The notes beneath the pieces are model-generated. The model made no database searches. It saw nothing but the letters and a program-made list of their open reading frames with translations, and was not told where the DNA came from. From assembly GCA_954871525.1 (NCBI GenBank), contig OX940863.1, positions 39,976,501 to 40,040,500 of the forward strand: 64,000 nt of DNA, given 5' to 3'. Source of the stretch: Parietaria judaica. Taxonomy: Eukaryota; Streptophyta; Magnoliopsida; Rosales; Urticaceae. Position numbers and translations under genes: made by a program. Below are positions 1 to 11,801 of this stretch, in pieces (positions within the stretch are counted from its first letter, which is position 1; each line of letters opens with the position of its first letter).

Positions 1-842
1 GAAAACACTAACATATAGTCTCTCGTTCTCTGAAGATACTTGAGAATGTTCTTCACTGCAGTCCAGTGAGCCATACCCGTGTTGGATTGGTATCTACTAA
101 CGATTCCCACAGCTTCACAGATGTCTGGCCTAGTACACTGCATAGCGTACATCAGACTTCCCACTGCTGAAGCATAGGGTATCCGTCTCATCTCGTCTTG
201 CTCTTCCGGAGAAGTTGGGCATTGTTTCCTGCTAAGGAACACTCAATGTCTGGTCGGTAAATTACCTCCCTTGGAGTTTACCATTGCAAAACGTTGAAGC
301 ACCTTATCAATGTAAGCTGCTTGAGATAAGGCTAGAAGCTTGTTATTGCGATCCCTAAAGATACGGATCCCGAGAACATAACTGTCTTCTCCCATGTCCT
401 TTATTTGGAATTGCGTAGATAGTTCCAGAATCTGGAAGCTTGCTTCAATCCATAAATGGATTTGAGTAATCTGCAAACTTTCCCTTCTTAACCCTTCTGC
501 ACGAACCCTTCTGGTTGGTCCATATAGATGTTTTTGTCAATATACCCGTTCAGGAAAGTGGTTTTGACGTCCATCTGCCATATCTCGTAATTGAGACTAC
601 AGGCTTTGGCCATGAGAATCCGGATGGACTTGTACTTAGCGACTGGAGCGAAGGTCTCATCGAAATCAATACCTTCCCTCTGGGTAAAACCCTTAGCCAC
701 TAGTCTGGCCTTGAAGGTTTCAACCTTCCCCCTCTCTTTCTCTTGTATACCCACTTATTTCGAATGGTTTTGAAGCCATCAGGTAAGTCTATAAGTTCTC
801 AGACTTCATTAGAATCCATCGATTCTATTTCTTGGTTCATGG
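1..842 (-). pseudogene. A1 reverse transcriptase fragment (copia RVT_2), internally deleted
   Basis: Reverse transcriptase of element A1, which would copy the element's RNA to cDNA in cytoplasmic particles. Translated minus-strand pieces (488-754 and 243-476) carry the copia signatures VAKGFTQREGIDFDETFAPV and WQMDVKTTFLNGYID, then LALSQAAYIDKVLQRF. Compared with A2 (16121-16888), about 180 bp are missing near 420. That deletion removes the stretch holding the catalytic YVDD box, so this copy cannot be active. Stops also separate the pieces. Confidence 0.85.
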
Positions 843-852
843 CTTCCTGCCA

Positions 853-1850
853 TTATCCCTTATCAGGATCAACCATAGCTTGCTTGTAGCCTATGAGATC
901 AACGCTAGTGTTAGTAACAGCTAGGTAAAATTCCAACTGAGTATGCTCATAGCGTTCAACTGGTCTTTTGAACCTCCCACTACGTCTGAGCACCCCTTGG
1001 TTCTGATTTGGGACCGTGGTTTTCGCTTCATCTTCGACAACAGGCACTGTTGGCGATTTTTTTACTTTGTCACGTGACAGCTCCTCGAGTACAACTTTAC
1101 TTCGAGGTTTGAAGTTTGTCATATAGTCTTCCTCCAGAAAAGTAGCATTCGTTGAAACAAATACTTTCTTACTTTCTGGACTATAAAACAAACCTCCTTT
1201 TGTCTCTTTGGAATATCCCACAAACAGACAAATCTCCGTTCGTGATTCCAATTTATTCTTGTTTCCTGTCCGCACATGTGCAGGACATCCCCAAATTCTG
1301 TAATGTCGCAGATTTGGTATTATGCCATTCCATAACTCAAGGGGCGTTTTAGAAACAGATTTTGACGGCACAACATTTAGAATGTTTGTGGCTGTCAACA
1401 AAGCATATCCCCAGAATGAATTGGGTAGTGATGAATAGCTTAACATTGACTTTACTTAGTAGTGTTCTGTTTCTCCTTTCTGCAACACCATTTTGTTCCG
1501 GTGTGCCGGGAGCAGTCAATTGAGATGTTATACCTTTCTCGATCAAGAGGTCACTGAACTCATGATCTAGGTATTCTCCTCCTCGATCAGATCGAAGAGA
1601 TTTTAATGATTGTCCAAGTTAATTCTCAGCTTCTTCTAGAAATTCTCTGAACTTACCCAAAGTTTCAGATTTCTTAGCCATGAGGTAAAGATAACCATAT
1701 CTTGAATAATCGTCAATAAAGGTGATTAAGTATTCAATTCCTCATCTTCCTTGTATATTCATGGGACCACATACATCTGAATGGACGAGTTCCAATGGTT
1801 TAGTGGCTCTTTGACCTTTTGCAGAAAAAAGTCTTTTGGTCATTTTAGCT
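853..1850 (-). pseudogene. A1 integrase core and C-terminal linker, broken
   Basis: Integrase of A1, which would insert the cDNA into host DNA. On the minus strand the piece ending near 1546 shows APGTPEQNGVAERRNRT, the copia DDE region with its catalytic glutamate. Upstream fragments read as SLRSDRGGEYLDHEF, which holds the second aspartate. The 853-1446 piece continues as the integrase C-terminus with the PLELWNG and HYRIWGCPAHV motifs and the variable linker to RT. A frameshift near 1440 and several stops break it. Confidence 0.85.
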
Positions 1851-2263
1851 TATATACAGGATTCACAAACAAGCAAAGAACCGATTGTTAGTTCTTTAAG
1901 GGTTCCATCCTTAACCAGCCTGTTTATCCTGTCTAGATTAATATGACCCAATCTTAAGTGCCACATATATGTTTGAACATCATTATCAATCTTGGGTTTC
2001 TTAATTGACTTTGGCATTGCCAATTTAAACATTTCAGCATTCATACAACTACCATAATCTGGCCTCAGAATATATAATCCATTTTTTGCTTTAGCAGTAC
2101 AAATATATACACCATCCTTTGTGATGACCCAATGGGACCCATGAAAGTTTAGGGTATATCCTTGTTTGTACAACAAAAAAGCAGAAAGTATATTTCTGCA
2201 GACATTTGGATAATAGTATACATTATCAACGAATAAAAACTTATTTCCAAATGTCAGTCTCAA
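1850..2263 (-). pseudogene. A1 GAG-pre-integrase zinc-binding domain
   Basis: The segment between protease and integrase, with MWHLRLGHINLDRINRL followed by a CESC pair. This is the HHCC zinc-binding module (GAG-pre-integrase) at the N-terminus of copia integrases. It lies directly downstream of the protease in the expected order, but a stop and frame change separate it from both neighbours. Confidence 0.85.
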
Positions 2264-2290
2264 ATTTCCTACAGCCTTTACTTGTAAGAA

Positions 2291-2683
2291 TTATCCGTTA
2301 CCTACTTTTAAGGTCAGTCCTTCATTTATCTCTTCTAATTTGTCAAGAGACTGAAGAGAATTACATGCATGATCGTTTGCTCCTGAATCCAAGATCCAGT
2401 TGAAGGATAAGTTGTCAACGAAACATGATTCCAATATTGAACGTTCAATATTGCTTGTACTCCCATTCTGGAAGGATTCTTCATGGTTTCCATTATTTGT
2501 CTTCCTCTTATTAAGAGAGTTAATTGCATTTTGTTCTGCCATTCCAAGTTTCACGGAAGATCCATTCATGGCCAGTTTGCTCAGGGATTTTGTGACTTTT
2601 ACTAGGTCGCTTTGATTTCGAGACTTCAACGTCAGAGCAGACTTTTCCATTTCTTGTTTGTTGAAAGACATTTTAACTTGCAT
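2291..2683 (-). pseudogene. A1 gag start fused to aspartic protease remnant
   Basis: The minus-strand ORF starts at an ATG near 2683 and ends in the protease motif WILDSGANDHAC. DSGA is the catalytic aspartate triad of a retroviral-type aspartic protease. Only about 80 residues precede it, so most of gag (capsid and zinc knuckle) has been lost. The start region is shared with A2 (about 18431), which supports this as the original gag start. Confidence 0.75.
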
Positions 2684-4530
2684 TGAAAAAAAAAACTTAT
2701 TAAACTTAATTATAGGTAGAATGTTTTAGGTAAAATATTTGGTTTGAAATAGTTACATGATGCAAACATGTTCTGGGAAAACGTTAACTAAACCCTTTAA
2801 CTATTTCGTGATAATTTAACCGACTATACACGTCGTTGCCGTCCTTAGTGGTGTGGTCACTCTAGGGTGACTCGCGGTATGAACCGTGTAGTTTGGTTAA
2901 ACAAATTTTAGTCATAAACTTAATTAATATTCAAAACAAGAACCAACCAAGTTCCCTATGATTATTAGCTATCACCATAGACGGTCGGGAAGCACCATCT
3001 TCTGTGCAAGCTTAACCCATTATTTTCGGTTCTCGGGATTCTCTTGGAAACGTCGTCCTTAGGGAATGGTCACACTAGGGTGACTCGCGGTCCATTTCCA
3101 AGATTCCTCCGTCCCCATATTCTTTTGGAACTATCATGGTGTCAAACCTTCCACAAGCACACCTTCCATGGGGAATGGTCACACTAGGGTGACTCGAGGC
3201 GATGTGGTCAGCAGACCTTGTGACAGTAATAATGGAGACCTTTATTTTATTCTATACTTGCCATAGTTTTATAAAAAATAACGTTTTTAATTTTAAAAGT
3301 TATTTAAAACTTATCATAAACTTTCTATTAATGACACATTAAAAGTTTATATTACGGCTTTATTTATTACGACACGTAATTCTTAATTAAGACTTTTTAT
3401 AGTATTTATTATTTCGTCGGTAGTGATAGGTCAATCCGTACGCTCTCCAGGTAGATGGGAGAGGTCTTAACCGGTCACCCAGAGTGGATGGTGAACCGGC
3501 CCCACTTTTGATTCCCTCTTCCTTAGGCAAGATTGTACGGTTAAGATTTTTCCGACTAGTAATAAACACTTTCTCATTTACTCTTTATTATTTATGTCTA
3601 TCCTATTTCCGACATATTAATAATGATTAAAACATAGACACTATGTTTACGGGTTATGAAAATAGGTTATATAAAATTATATCTATGATGAAGATTTATA
3701 ATTAGACATTAATGATACTTATTCTCCAAGAATTATCATTATACGATTTTAGGGCCTATTAATAATTATTTATGAAATATTAAAAATAAGACAATGATAT
3801 CATTCATAAGAATTATCATCCATATTTTAATAATAAATAAGACAATAATATTTATTCATTAAATAATATCCATATTTAATTTTATGAATTTTATAAAATA
3901 AGACAATGTTATTTATCCGGAAATAACATCCATATTTTAATTTTAATTAATTAAAGATAATTAATTTAATTCATAATATATTAATTTCAATAATAATAAT
4001 TAATTTTAAATTTATTTAATCCACGGGTACCGGGTCGGATTAAAAATCCAGCCCATATTTAAATATATTTCACGTGGGCCTTTCGGGTAAAATCCCGGGC
4101 CCACGTGCCACGGATTGGCCCGGCCCAGGCACGGGAAGGCCCAGGCAGAGCTGCTGCCTTCGAGCTGGGCTCGTGGTGAGCCCACGGGCTGCCAAGGCAG
4201 CCCGTTCCCTTGCCCGATGGGCTAGGCAAGATTCTGGCCCACGAGTTGCTTCCAGCAACCCATCCCGAAGCCCTACGGGCTGGGCGCAAGGGTCACTGGC
4301 TGGGCAGCAGTCCCAGCCCACGTCGGGTTCGCCTTGTGCGAACCCTAGCCCACGGGTTGGGCTGTTTTCACAGCCCGGCCCACTACCCAGTCCGGGTTTA
4401 TTCGGGTCGGGTAATTTTCTAATTTTAAATTATTATTTAGAATATCTAGAAATCCAATTTCAATTTTAATAATTAATTTATTCATCAAATAATTCGTTCT
4501 TTAAACTGTAATTATTTATCCTTGAACCAT
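2684..4530 (-). other. A1 untranslated leader / degenerate 5' internal region
   Basis: No coding sequence is visible. The region contains three copies of a GTCAC..CTAG..GTGAC inverted-repeat motif (2856-2871, 3069-3084, 3178-3193), an AT-rich run of ~60-bp degenerate repeats (3770-3960), and a GC-rich block rich in GGGC/GCCC words (4060-4400) that produces spurious ORFs on both strands. Related sequence occurs in A2 (18440-20026) and A3 (42573-44440), so it belongs to the element. Confidence 0.7.
3770..3960. repeat. AT-rich degenerate tandem repeat in the Angela leader
   Basis: Repeated phrases of the form AATAAGACAATGTTATTT followed by AATAACATCCATATTTTAAT, about 55-65 bp apart. Each contains an AATGTTATTT / AAATAACATT inverted pair that could fold. 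The same repeat is present at about 19245-19420 in A2 and, inverted with the element, at 43130-43440 in A3. Confidence 0.7.
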
Positions 4531-4545
4531 GGCTCTGATACACAT
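4531..4545 (-). other. A1 primer-binding site (tRNA-Met type), mutated
   Basis: The plus strand reads GGCTCTGATACACA, the reverse complement of the common plant PBS TGGTATCAGAGCC with a small change. It lies immediately next to the LTR end at 4546, and sister copies have the same arrangement. Confidence 0.8.
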
Positions 4546-5112
4546 TGTTGGGAATTCATATTCGAATCCCGAAGATATTACGCCGAAATATACCTCTGAG
4601 CCGTCCCGGTAACATTTAAAAAATTATTAAAAGCGGAAAAACTTGTTAACGGACTGACGGTTCGGATATCGGGTAATAACCAAATTACAAGATCCGATAA
4701 ATATTACTAATTTAATATTCATAAATCATTATTAATATCATAGTCGAAATAAGAAATAAATACAAAGCGGTAAATGTTTGCATTTATTAACCCAATGCAT
4801 AAGGCCGTACCTCGGTTGACGTTTCCGGTTGCGCACTCTGAAACTCGGCAGGGCTCCGCCGGTGCTGAGGGAAACTCCCGTGATCTTCCGGGATATTCTC
4901 CTGGATTCCTTGTACCGAAGCGTGGGCTTCGCTGGCAGGATTCCATCGCAAAACTTTAACTGTGGTTCTTTTTAAGCTACCGGAGAACAACGTCTCACTA
5001 AGCCGAACCAGAAAAGGAGATCAGAAGCTAAGAAAGTCGCAGAACCTAGGGAGAGAGGGAGAGGTCGAATTCAAGCTCTGGGGTAGGTGTGAAAATGTGA
5101 TAAATGACTCCT

Positions 5113-5121
5113 CTATTTATA
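5113..5121 (-). promoter_or_regulatory. LTR TATA box of A1
   Basis: TATAAATAG on the minus strand. The same box is conserved in every Angela-family LTR here: 13314-13322, 20603-20611, 30474-30482, 41388-41396 and 49524-49532. It is followed by a GC-richer, strongly conserved segment that probably marks the transcribed R region. Confidence 0.65.
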
Positions 5122-5515
5122 GGCTTTAGACCGTAACCGAATTAGAGAAATTCTCTCATCAATTTTCGATTTCCATATAATTAAACACATTAATTATTTC
5201 AATCCAATGGCATAAGATTCAATCTCATCTAAATCCAATGGTTATAATTAATTAGGTATTTAATTAAAAAAGAAAGACTTGGTAAATACAAAAATCAATC
5301 TTATCTTCTTTATGATATAATATGCGCATATATATACATATATATATATATTCGAAAATATATATTAAATATATTTAATTATCATTATCCAAAGGCTTAG
5401 ATTTAATCTTATCTAAATTTAATGGATATAATTAATTAGGCATTTAATTTAAATAAGAAATACTTGGTAAAATCAAAAACCAATCTTATCTTATCTTATC
5501 TTCAATTTTCGATTT

Positions 5516-5555
<40 letters not shown>

Positions 5556-6926
5556 TTAATTTTGAAAAATAATTATCTAGATCCAACGGTTAAGATAAAC
5601 CCTAAACCGATCCAATGGATCAAATTGTTTAAAGATAAAATCTAATTATCCAAGACTTGGTAAAAGCCTAAATCGATTTTATCATTATCCTTAATTTCGA
5701 AAAATGCATATTATCAATATAATTAATTAATTTCCAATCCGACGGTAAAGATTAAATGTTAGACCGATCTAACTGATACAATTAATTAGGTCAAATTCGA
5801 AAACCCTAAGCGTGGTCATCAAGCTTCCTTTTTTTTTTCGAATTACTGTTAGGTCAAAAATCAATTATCTTAATCCTTTGGTTGATATTAAATCATTTCC
5901 GATCTAAAGGATTAGATTGATTTTAGGGTTTTGCTAAAATACCAAACTTTTGGTAGTTATACCGCAAATATGAAACCCTAGTCCAAGTCAAAAGTGTGTC
6001 CTCTATTCTTGGAAGCCATCATCGATTTACACATGTATAATATATATAAATATATATTTTTATTTATTAATATAAATCTATTAATTATTAATTAATTATT
6101 AATAAGATACTAATAATTAAATCAAAATAATTAAATTATATTAATATTTCCTGATCTCAACATCACACATTAAAATGTCATGGTGTCACACCATCATTTA
6201 AATTCGTGACATGTGATTTAATTTCATAGTTTACCGAAACGAGCACAAACTTAGAAATTCTCGAAATCACAAACCGTAAGTCGAAACGACTCGGTTCAAA
6301 AAGAAAAGTTGCTTAGAATTTAATTTCCAAAAAAATGGTTCTGATATAAAACCAAAATTCTAAATTTCTTTTTCCAGTTTATTTCGGTTACCAACATATG
6401 GTACTTTTGCCACGCTATCAATAAAACTATCTGATGTCTGTCATAGACTTTCAGTTTTATAAGTCTAGCCAAATGATTAAACATTATCTTGAATATTTCT
6501 AATCACGTATGTATCATCCATTACGAAGCTATCCTGGGGACCATGGACCCGTATCACTTAAGCTCCAACGAATTGCTAGTTGTTCGTCAAACCTCGAAAT
6601 GACTCCACTATAGACCCGAGGCTGCACTCTTTAGTGATACGGTATATATTATTCCCTTTATAACAGTAGGGTGTCCATTGATACAATCAAATTCGAGTTA
6701 TTGTCCTTTCACTTGATGACTCACACATGAGCAGGCGGTTTTTACCGTTTGGCCCCTAATTGCATTTTCCTCCTTGACTCAGTCAGTAATATCATGAGTA
6801 ACCCACTTATGGTTTCGATTCATAAGTTGCGCACGGGTACCTCTCACTTCTCACCACCGACAACCAAGGGAATCATCATGACTCTGAAGAGAACTGTGTG
6901 ATGTCCATGTCTATGATCATGCTACC

Positions 6927-8022
6927 TGTCACAGGGTTAATTCTTCCGTTATCTTTTCTTAACGAAATTCCCTATGCGGCGTCGAATTCCCCCGAATCCG
7001 ACCAGCCTTAACAACCGAGGCCATTCCTCAATTGGATTCACTCACTCTCACTAAGTATTTAAATCACTCAAGACAATCATATACGAGGCACACCTCAACC
7101 TTAAGCTTTTATTAATACTCAAAAGGATTACAGACTCTACTGACTCGGCACTTTAACTCGTGCACGGACCGTACTCGAATCTATAAGACTTATCCCTAGA
7201 AAGACTTAACTCTAAGCCTAAACTAATGCTAGAGAATAAACGAATGAATGGAATGACTAAACTCGGCCAACATGGCTCTTTAAATAGGCAAGGCTAAGAT
7301 AATCCTAATCCTAGTCTAAATCCAACTCTAGACGCGATCCTATCTTGAAGCTTTATCCTATCTTCAAGCTTGATCTTTAGCACGCGTTTCCCCTTTTGGC
7401 CGCTATCTTCTTCACGCGTCTTTCCCTTTCTTGATCCTCAATCTTCGTGGGCAATCCGTGTGAAGTCCTCCCAAAACGTGTGGGTGATGCAAGCCTTCCG
7501 CGTAGGTGACGCTCGCTGGTTGCGCGTGGGTGAGGCTCGCTGATCCCGCGTGGGTGACGCTCGCTGCGTAACCGCGTTGGTGACGCTGCCTCGGTCGCGC
7601 GCGACTTCCCCTGCCCGAGTGCGCGTGTCGCTGCCCGCGTGCGCTGGCTGCCCGAGTCACGTGTCTTCTCGCAATGCGCATGGGCCTGGCAGCCCATTCG
7701 CTTGGCCCACTTCCTTGGCGCGTTATCTAACGTTCCCTTGCGCCATCATCTAGCGTTCCCTTGATTTCTTCCTTTGCCTTGTGCACGCCTAGGCCTCTCT
7801 CGTGGCCCGGGTATCCATCGTGCACCTATGGTGAGTTTCCATCCATCAAGTTACCTGCGTAAGACTCCCGCAAGTGTGCTCGGCCCACTGAGACTTCTGC
7901 TTGGCACACCAAGACTTCTTCGGGCACGAATAATCACCTGTCTAGCGCCCGGGAGGCTTGTTGGGCCTCCTTCCCGTGCTTCCCCGGGCACGGATCCTGT
8001 CTAAGGATTTTAGGGTGTGACA
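6927..8022 (-). mobile_element. Solo LTR of a Ty3/gypsy-type element inside the A1 LTR
   Basis: The insert begins TGTCACAGGG and ends AGGGTGTGACA, with inverted TGTCACA/TGTGACA ends. It is flanked by the 5-bp target duplication CTACC (6922-6926 and 8023-8027). Other Angela LTR copies run uninterrupted across this point (for example near 32090). Ends of the type TGTCACACCC..TGTGACA are typical of plant gypsy LTRs, and reading the right end as the start suggests minus orientation. The interior is GC-rich and has no pol sequence, so this is a solo LTR. Confidence 0.8.
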
Positions 8023-8614
8023 CTACCCTTACTGCTAACTATCATGTTCCCAAAATGATAGTGTTGGGAACAACGGTAATGTATTGTGCTCTTAAACGGG
8101 TAAATCAAAGAACAATCAAGCCAGCAGCTTGGACTCAAGATCACCTAGGACTTAGAACGAATATCCATTTGATCATCTATTAGTGACTCAACTCCAAGTT
8201 ATCAGTGACGGTCTTATATGATAACTTCCAGATTTTAAGTCAGGTCCAGTCCAGTATGAAGACACTCCATACTTAATGCACTTCTAGTGAGTGTGACACA
8301 CACAAAATCTAGAATAAGATTATCACTTAGTCACATTAATGACCTTATACGATTAATGGGCTCCCACCCAGTTAATCAGGTCACAGACATTTTAAGTTCA
8401 TTTATTATGATTATTAATTCTTCTTCACATTGACTCTGTTGTGATAATAATAACATAATTGCATCCTTTATGAACTAAGGAAACAAACATTCTATTTTAC
8501 TCTACCAGAAACTATAATAAGATTAAGATAATAAGCATCATCTTTATTCAATGACTTGTCATAATATTTTACAAATAGATAAAATATCTTGTTTAAGGAC
8601 ACTTATGTCCAACA

Positions 8615-9457
8615 GTTCTAACATGATTTGGGTTCATTTGAAACTACACAAATGCAACAATCAGATTATTTAACTAACAAATGGAAAAAGAAAAAAATTA
8701 GGAGGCTTGATACATAATATATAAACGTGGTTTGTAATAAACTAACCTCTTTATTTTTTACTGGAATTATTTGCAAAGCTATTTGAATCATTCAAAGACG
8801 AATTGGTAAAAACTCTTGGTTTCTATTTCCAATCTTCTGCTTGAGGAGTGCTTCAAACTTGTTTTTATACTCAACACCAAAAGAATTGATATATTTAATA
8901 CTAAAATAGAATAACCTAATGACTAATGACCACCAAAAAATTAATATTTAAAACATCTTAGAAGACATAACTGCATTTACTTTATTAAGGGCTGAGGCAG
9001 TAACTTTTGTGTGGAAGGTTGGTTTCCCTGCATAGCAAAGATGCTTTGTAACATATCAAAAATTACTCAAAAGTTAATATTTATCAAAGTAACATAAATC
9101 AATGATACCAGTGAAAAATTTCTAATTATTCCTTCCCCGAGTTAATTTTGAAGTCTTAAATTATCGTTTCAAGGAAAAAAGAAAGAAATATCACTTTATT
9201 AGTATCTATGAGATACACACTGCATATTTTCATTGATTAATCTGCAAGAGAAAAATATTTTCATTGATTAATCATGTCCAAATAAAATAGGTCATCCCCT
9301 ATTTTCATAAATAAAGACTATGTTTCTCTTGTTTCGAAATCTGGATATAAAAGAGTTCCATTGTGAAGTTTGCCAATAGCCCAATCATACCATAGAGTTT
9401 CATTTTCATAAGCACTTCAAGATCATCTAAACTTTTGTTCTCTACTTCACATGGATG
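8615..9457. other. Unassigned AT-rich intergenic stretch
   Basis: Lies between the A1 LTR end and the B LTR start. I recognise no transposon domain. On the minus strand a short open stretch (about 8903-8803, ending in TGA) has balanced codon-like composition and is preceded by a TTTTAG acceptor-like site. A second acceptor-like TGCAG lies near 9030. It could be a remnant of a host gene, but support is weak. Confidence 0.4.
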
Positions 9458-9858
9458 TGTTAAAATTGATGCACATTTCTACGTTATAGAATATTCTAGT
9501 ATGTCCTATATGTATGTAGAAAGTTATGAGAAGATAAATGTTTAGATAAGTGTAGAAATGGAATACTCTAGAATGCTATTATAAAGCATATGAGTATAGA
9601 AAAATCTAGAAGCTATCTAGATTAGAAGCTATACGATTTATCTAGAGAGTTGTAATCTAGGATTTAGAAGAAAACTCTAGAATGTTGTACTTCCTCTATA
9701 TAAAAGGGTGATGTGGTGCTGTAAACTTGCAAGAATCAATAAACAAAAAAATTCTATCAAAACACTCTCCACTCTACTCCCTCAAACACTATCCACTACA
9801 AACTATCTATATTAGAAAATCACCCACCAAATAAACATATTCCGCACACTAACCATAA
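9458..9858 (+). repeat. Element B 5' LTR
   Basis: Begins TGTTAAAATTGATGC, repeated at 22311. A TATATAAAAG box lies at 9697-9706, and the end is close to the PBS at 9860. The terminal CA is uncertain: the 3' copy ends ..CCATCA where this one reads ..CCATAA. Confidence 0.8.
9697..9706 (+). promoter_or_regulatory. Element B LTR TATA box
   Basis: TATATAAAAG, conserved in the 3' LTR near 36992. It lies about 160 bp before the LTR end, which fits transcription initiation at the U3/R boundary. Confidence 0.55.
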
Positions 9859-9859
9859 G

Positions 9860-9871
9860 TGGTATCAGAGC
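9860..9871 (+). other. Element B primer-binding site
   Basis: TGGTATCAGAGC, the canonical plant copia PBS complementary to initiator tRNA-Met, one base after the LTR end. Confidence 0.9.
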
Positions 9872-9905
9872 TACGTTCGATTACAAACGGGCGTGAGAAA
9901 AATCC

Positions 9906-10709
9906 ATGGCCGACTCAAATCGTTCCTCCATTCGTCTTCCAATCTTTCATGGAGAAAACTATGATTTTTGGTCCATCAAAATGAAGACTTACTTTCGCTC
10001 TCAAAACATGTGGAAGATAATTGAAGAAGGATTTAACATCCTTGAAGACACGTCTACCCTTACAACTAATCAGAAAAAGGCGTTTGAGGATAATCAACAA
10101 AAAGATTCTCAAGCGATATTTGCTCTTCAACAAGCTATGGCCGACAAATTTTTTCCACAAATCATGGGGGCGTCCACAACAAAACAAGCTTGGGATACAT
10201 TACAAGAGGAGTTTCAAGGAACAAAAAAGGTACGGACGGTCATATTACAGGAACTTAGAAGAGATTTTGAGAATATTAAGATGAAGGATAATGAGACCGC
10301 CAAAAACTACTACTCAATGATAAAGGAGATAGTAACTCAAATGAGAGTCTATGGTGAAAACATTTCGGACAAGAAAATAGTTGAAAAGATACTAATTTCT
10401 TGTACAGAAAAATACGACATAATAGTCTCAGCCATTGAAGAAACAAAGGATATTGAGACTCTTTCACCAACAGAATTAATGGGCTCTCTTGAAGCACATG
10501 AAAATAGATTGAGTAGGCGGAATGAGAACGGACCTATGGAAAACGCCTTTCAATCTAAGATACCTACGCGGTCTCATAAACCAAGAGAAAAGAGAAGTTA
10601 CGAAGGAAAACAAGGAAAAAATAACGACAGATATACTCCATGTGGTATTTGCAAAGGAAAAGGCCACTTGGAGAAATATTGTTGGTTTAAAGAAAAACAA
10701 CAATGCTAA
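9906..10709 (+). CDS. Element B gag (UBN2-type capsid with zinc knuckle)
   Basis: A 267-residue ORF from an ATG just downstream of the PBS. The N-terminus has the LPIFHGENYDFWSIKMKTYF motif, typical of copia gag (DUF4219/UBN2). The middle matches UBN2, with AWDTLQEEFQGTKKV and LQELRRDFENIKM. Near residue 245 is a CCHC zinc knuckle, CGICKGKGHLEKYC. It would form the particle shell and bind RNA. A stop follows at CQQC; in the same frame a second knuckle (C-x2-[stop]-x4-H-x4-C) and the protease follow, so gag-pol was probably one ORF that has since gained two stops. Confidence 0.85.
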   Translation: MADSNRSSIRLPIFHGENYDFWSIKMKTYFRSQNMWKIIEEGFNILEDTSTLTTNQKKAFEDNQQKDSQAIFALQQAMADKFFPQIMGASTTKQAWDTLQEEFQGTKKVRTVILQELRRDFENIKMKDNETAKNYYSMIKEIVTQMRVYGENISDKKIVEKILISCTEKYDIIVSAIEETKDIETLSPTELMGSLEAHENRLSRRNENGPMENAFQSKIPTRSHKPREKRSYEGKQGKNNDRYTPCGICKGKGHLEKYCWFKEKQQC

Positions 10710-11062
10710 AATTGAAAAAAATTTAGGCATACTGAAAATATCTGTCGTTTTAAGAAAAATCATCATGCTAACTTCTCTGAAGAAAAAAAGGATGAAAATC
10801 TCTTCTATGCCTTTCAAGCAAAAACCGAAGACAAAGACGACACGTGGTATGTGGATAGTGGTTGCAGTAATCACATGACAAAAAATGAAAAACTCTTTTA
10901 CACTCTTGGGAAAACTGATTCAAGAGTCAAAATGGAAATGGAGATTTTATTGAGGCGAATGGTAAAGGAACCATCGCTGTTGAAACAAAAAAGGGAAAGA
11001 AGTATTTAACTGATGTACTTCTAGTCCTGAACGTCGATCAAAGCCTACTTAGCGTAGGCCAA
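10710..11062 (+). pseudogene. Element B protease, degenerate
   Basis: Same frame as gag after two stops: remnants of a second zinc knuckle, then DTWYVDSGCSNHMT, the copia aspartic protease motif with DSG. A frameshift near 10930 separates it from the segment VLNVDQSLLSVGQM-like, which is normally the protease C-terminus. Confidence 0.75.
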
Positions 11063-11800
11063 ATGATGGAGAAAGGATACTCATTGCTTTTCGAGGGAGA
11101 CGTTTGCACAATTTATGGCAAGCGAGATAAATCCCAAGAAATTGCAAAAATAAAAATGAATGAGCATAGGTGTTTCCCGTTCCAATGGAGGCATACAAGT
11201 GATGTGGCGATGAAGACGCAAGTGGACGAGTCGTGGCTATGGCATAAGCGGCTTGGGCACTTTAACTTTCACGGGCTAAAGATACTTCACCAAAGGACAT
11301 GATGACGGATTTTCCAGCTATAAAAGAGATCGATGGAGTATGTGAAGGTTGCCTACTCGGGAAACAACACCGGAAGCCTTTTCCATCCAATACAGCATGG
11401 AGAGCAAAGGATCCATTGGAGCTAGTACACACAGACGTTTGTAGTCCAATGCGCACCCTGTCACTCGAACAAAATAGGTACTTCATCCCCTTCATTAATG
11501 ATTATACCAGAATTACGTGAGTTTATTTCATGCGTGAAAGATCACAAGTCTTTGACATTTTCAAGAAATTCAAAAACTATGTCAAAAAACAAAGTGGATT
11601 ATACATCAAGACCCTCCGAAGCGACCGAGGCAAAGAATACACTTCAACAGAGTTCAACAAGTTTTGTAAAGAAGAAGCCGTTGAACGACAACTCACTGTC
11701 AGATATGCGCCTGAACAAAATGGAGTATCGGAAAGAAAGAACAGGACTGTGATGGAGACCGCAAGGTAGATGCTCATGGATAAAGGACTTCCTAAAAGCT
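11063..11800 (+). pseudogene. Element B GAG-pre-integrase and integrase core
   Basis: 11063-11302 carries LWHKRLGHFNFHGLKIL. 11299-11520 carries CEGCLLGKQHRKPFP and LELVHTDVC, giving the HHCC zinc domain and the first catalytic aspartate. 11530-11769 carries TLRSDRGKEYTSTEF and APEQNGVSERKNRTVME, the second D and the E of the DDE triad. Three frame breaks, at about 11300, 11520 and 11769, inactivate it. Confidence 0.85.
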
Positions 11801-11801
11801 T

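Larger units (their letters stand above)
1..8614 (-). mobile_element. Element A1: Angela/BARE-like Ty1/copia retrotransposon, partial
   Basis: A minus-strand LTR retrotransposon. Reading leftwards from 8614 it has a 5' LTR, a tRNA-Met-type primer-binding site, a leader, protease, GAG-pre-integrase, integrase and reverse transcriptase. The RNase H end and 3' LTR lie beyond the left window edge; position 1 aligns with about 15984 of the sister copy A2. The order protease-INT-RT defines Ty1/copia, and the PPT/LTR start seen in sister copies (GTGGGAGATTGTTGG) resembles Angela/BARE elements. Coding parts are broken by stops and deletions, so it is dead. No target duplication can be tested because the left end is missing. 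Confidence 0.9.
4546..8614 (-). repeat. A1 5' LTR (with inserted solo LTR)
   Basis: Starts TGTTGGGA and ends ATGTCCAACA on the plus strand, so it has TG...CA ends when read as the minus-strand element. Without the 1096-bp insert and its 5-bp duplication it is about 2.97 kb, close to A2's 2.7-kb LTR. A TATA-box (TATAAATAG on the minus strand, 5113-5121) precedes the presumed transcription start. A (TA)n microsatellite lies near 5520-5553. Confidence 0.85.

Noticed and set aside
4074..4469. Plus-strand ORF of 131 codons in the A1 leader (also 12291-12644 and 19563-19936)
   Set aside because: Compositional: these lie in the GC-rich GGGC/GCCC leader block, antisense to the element, and are open in several frames without any domain.
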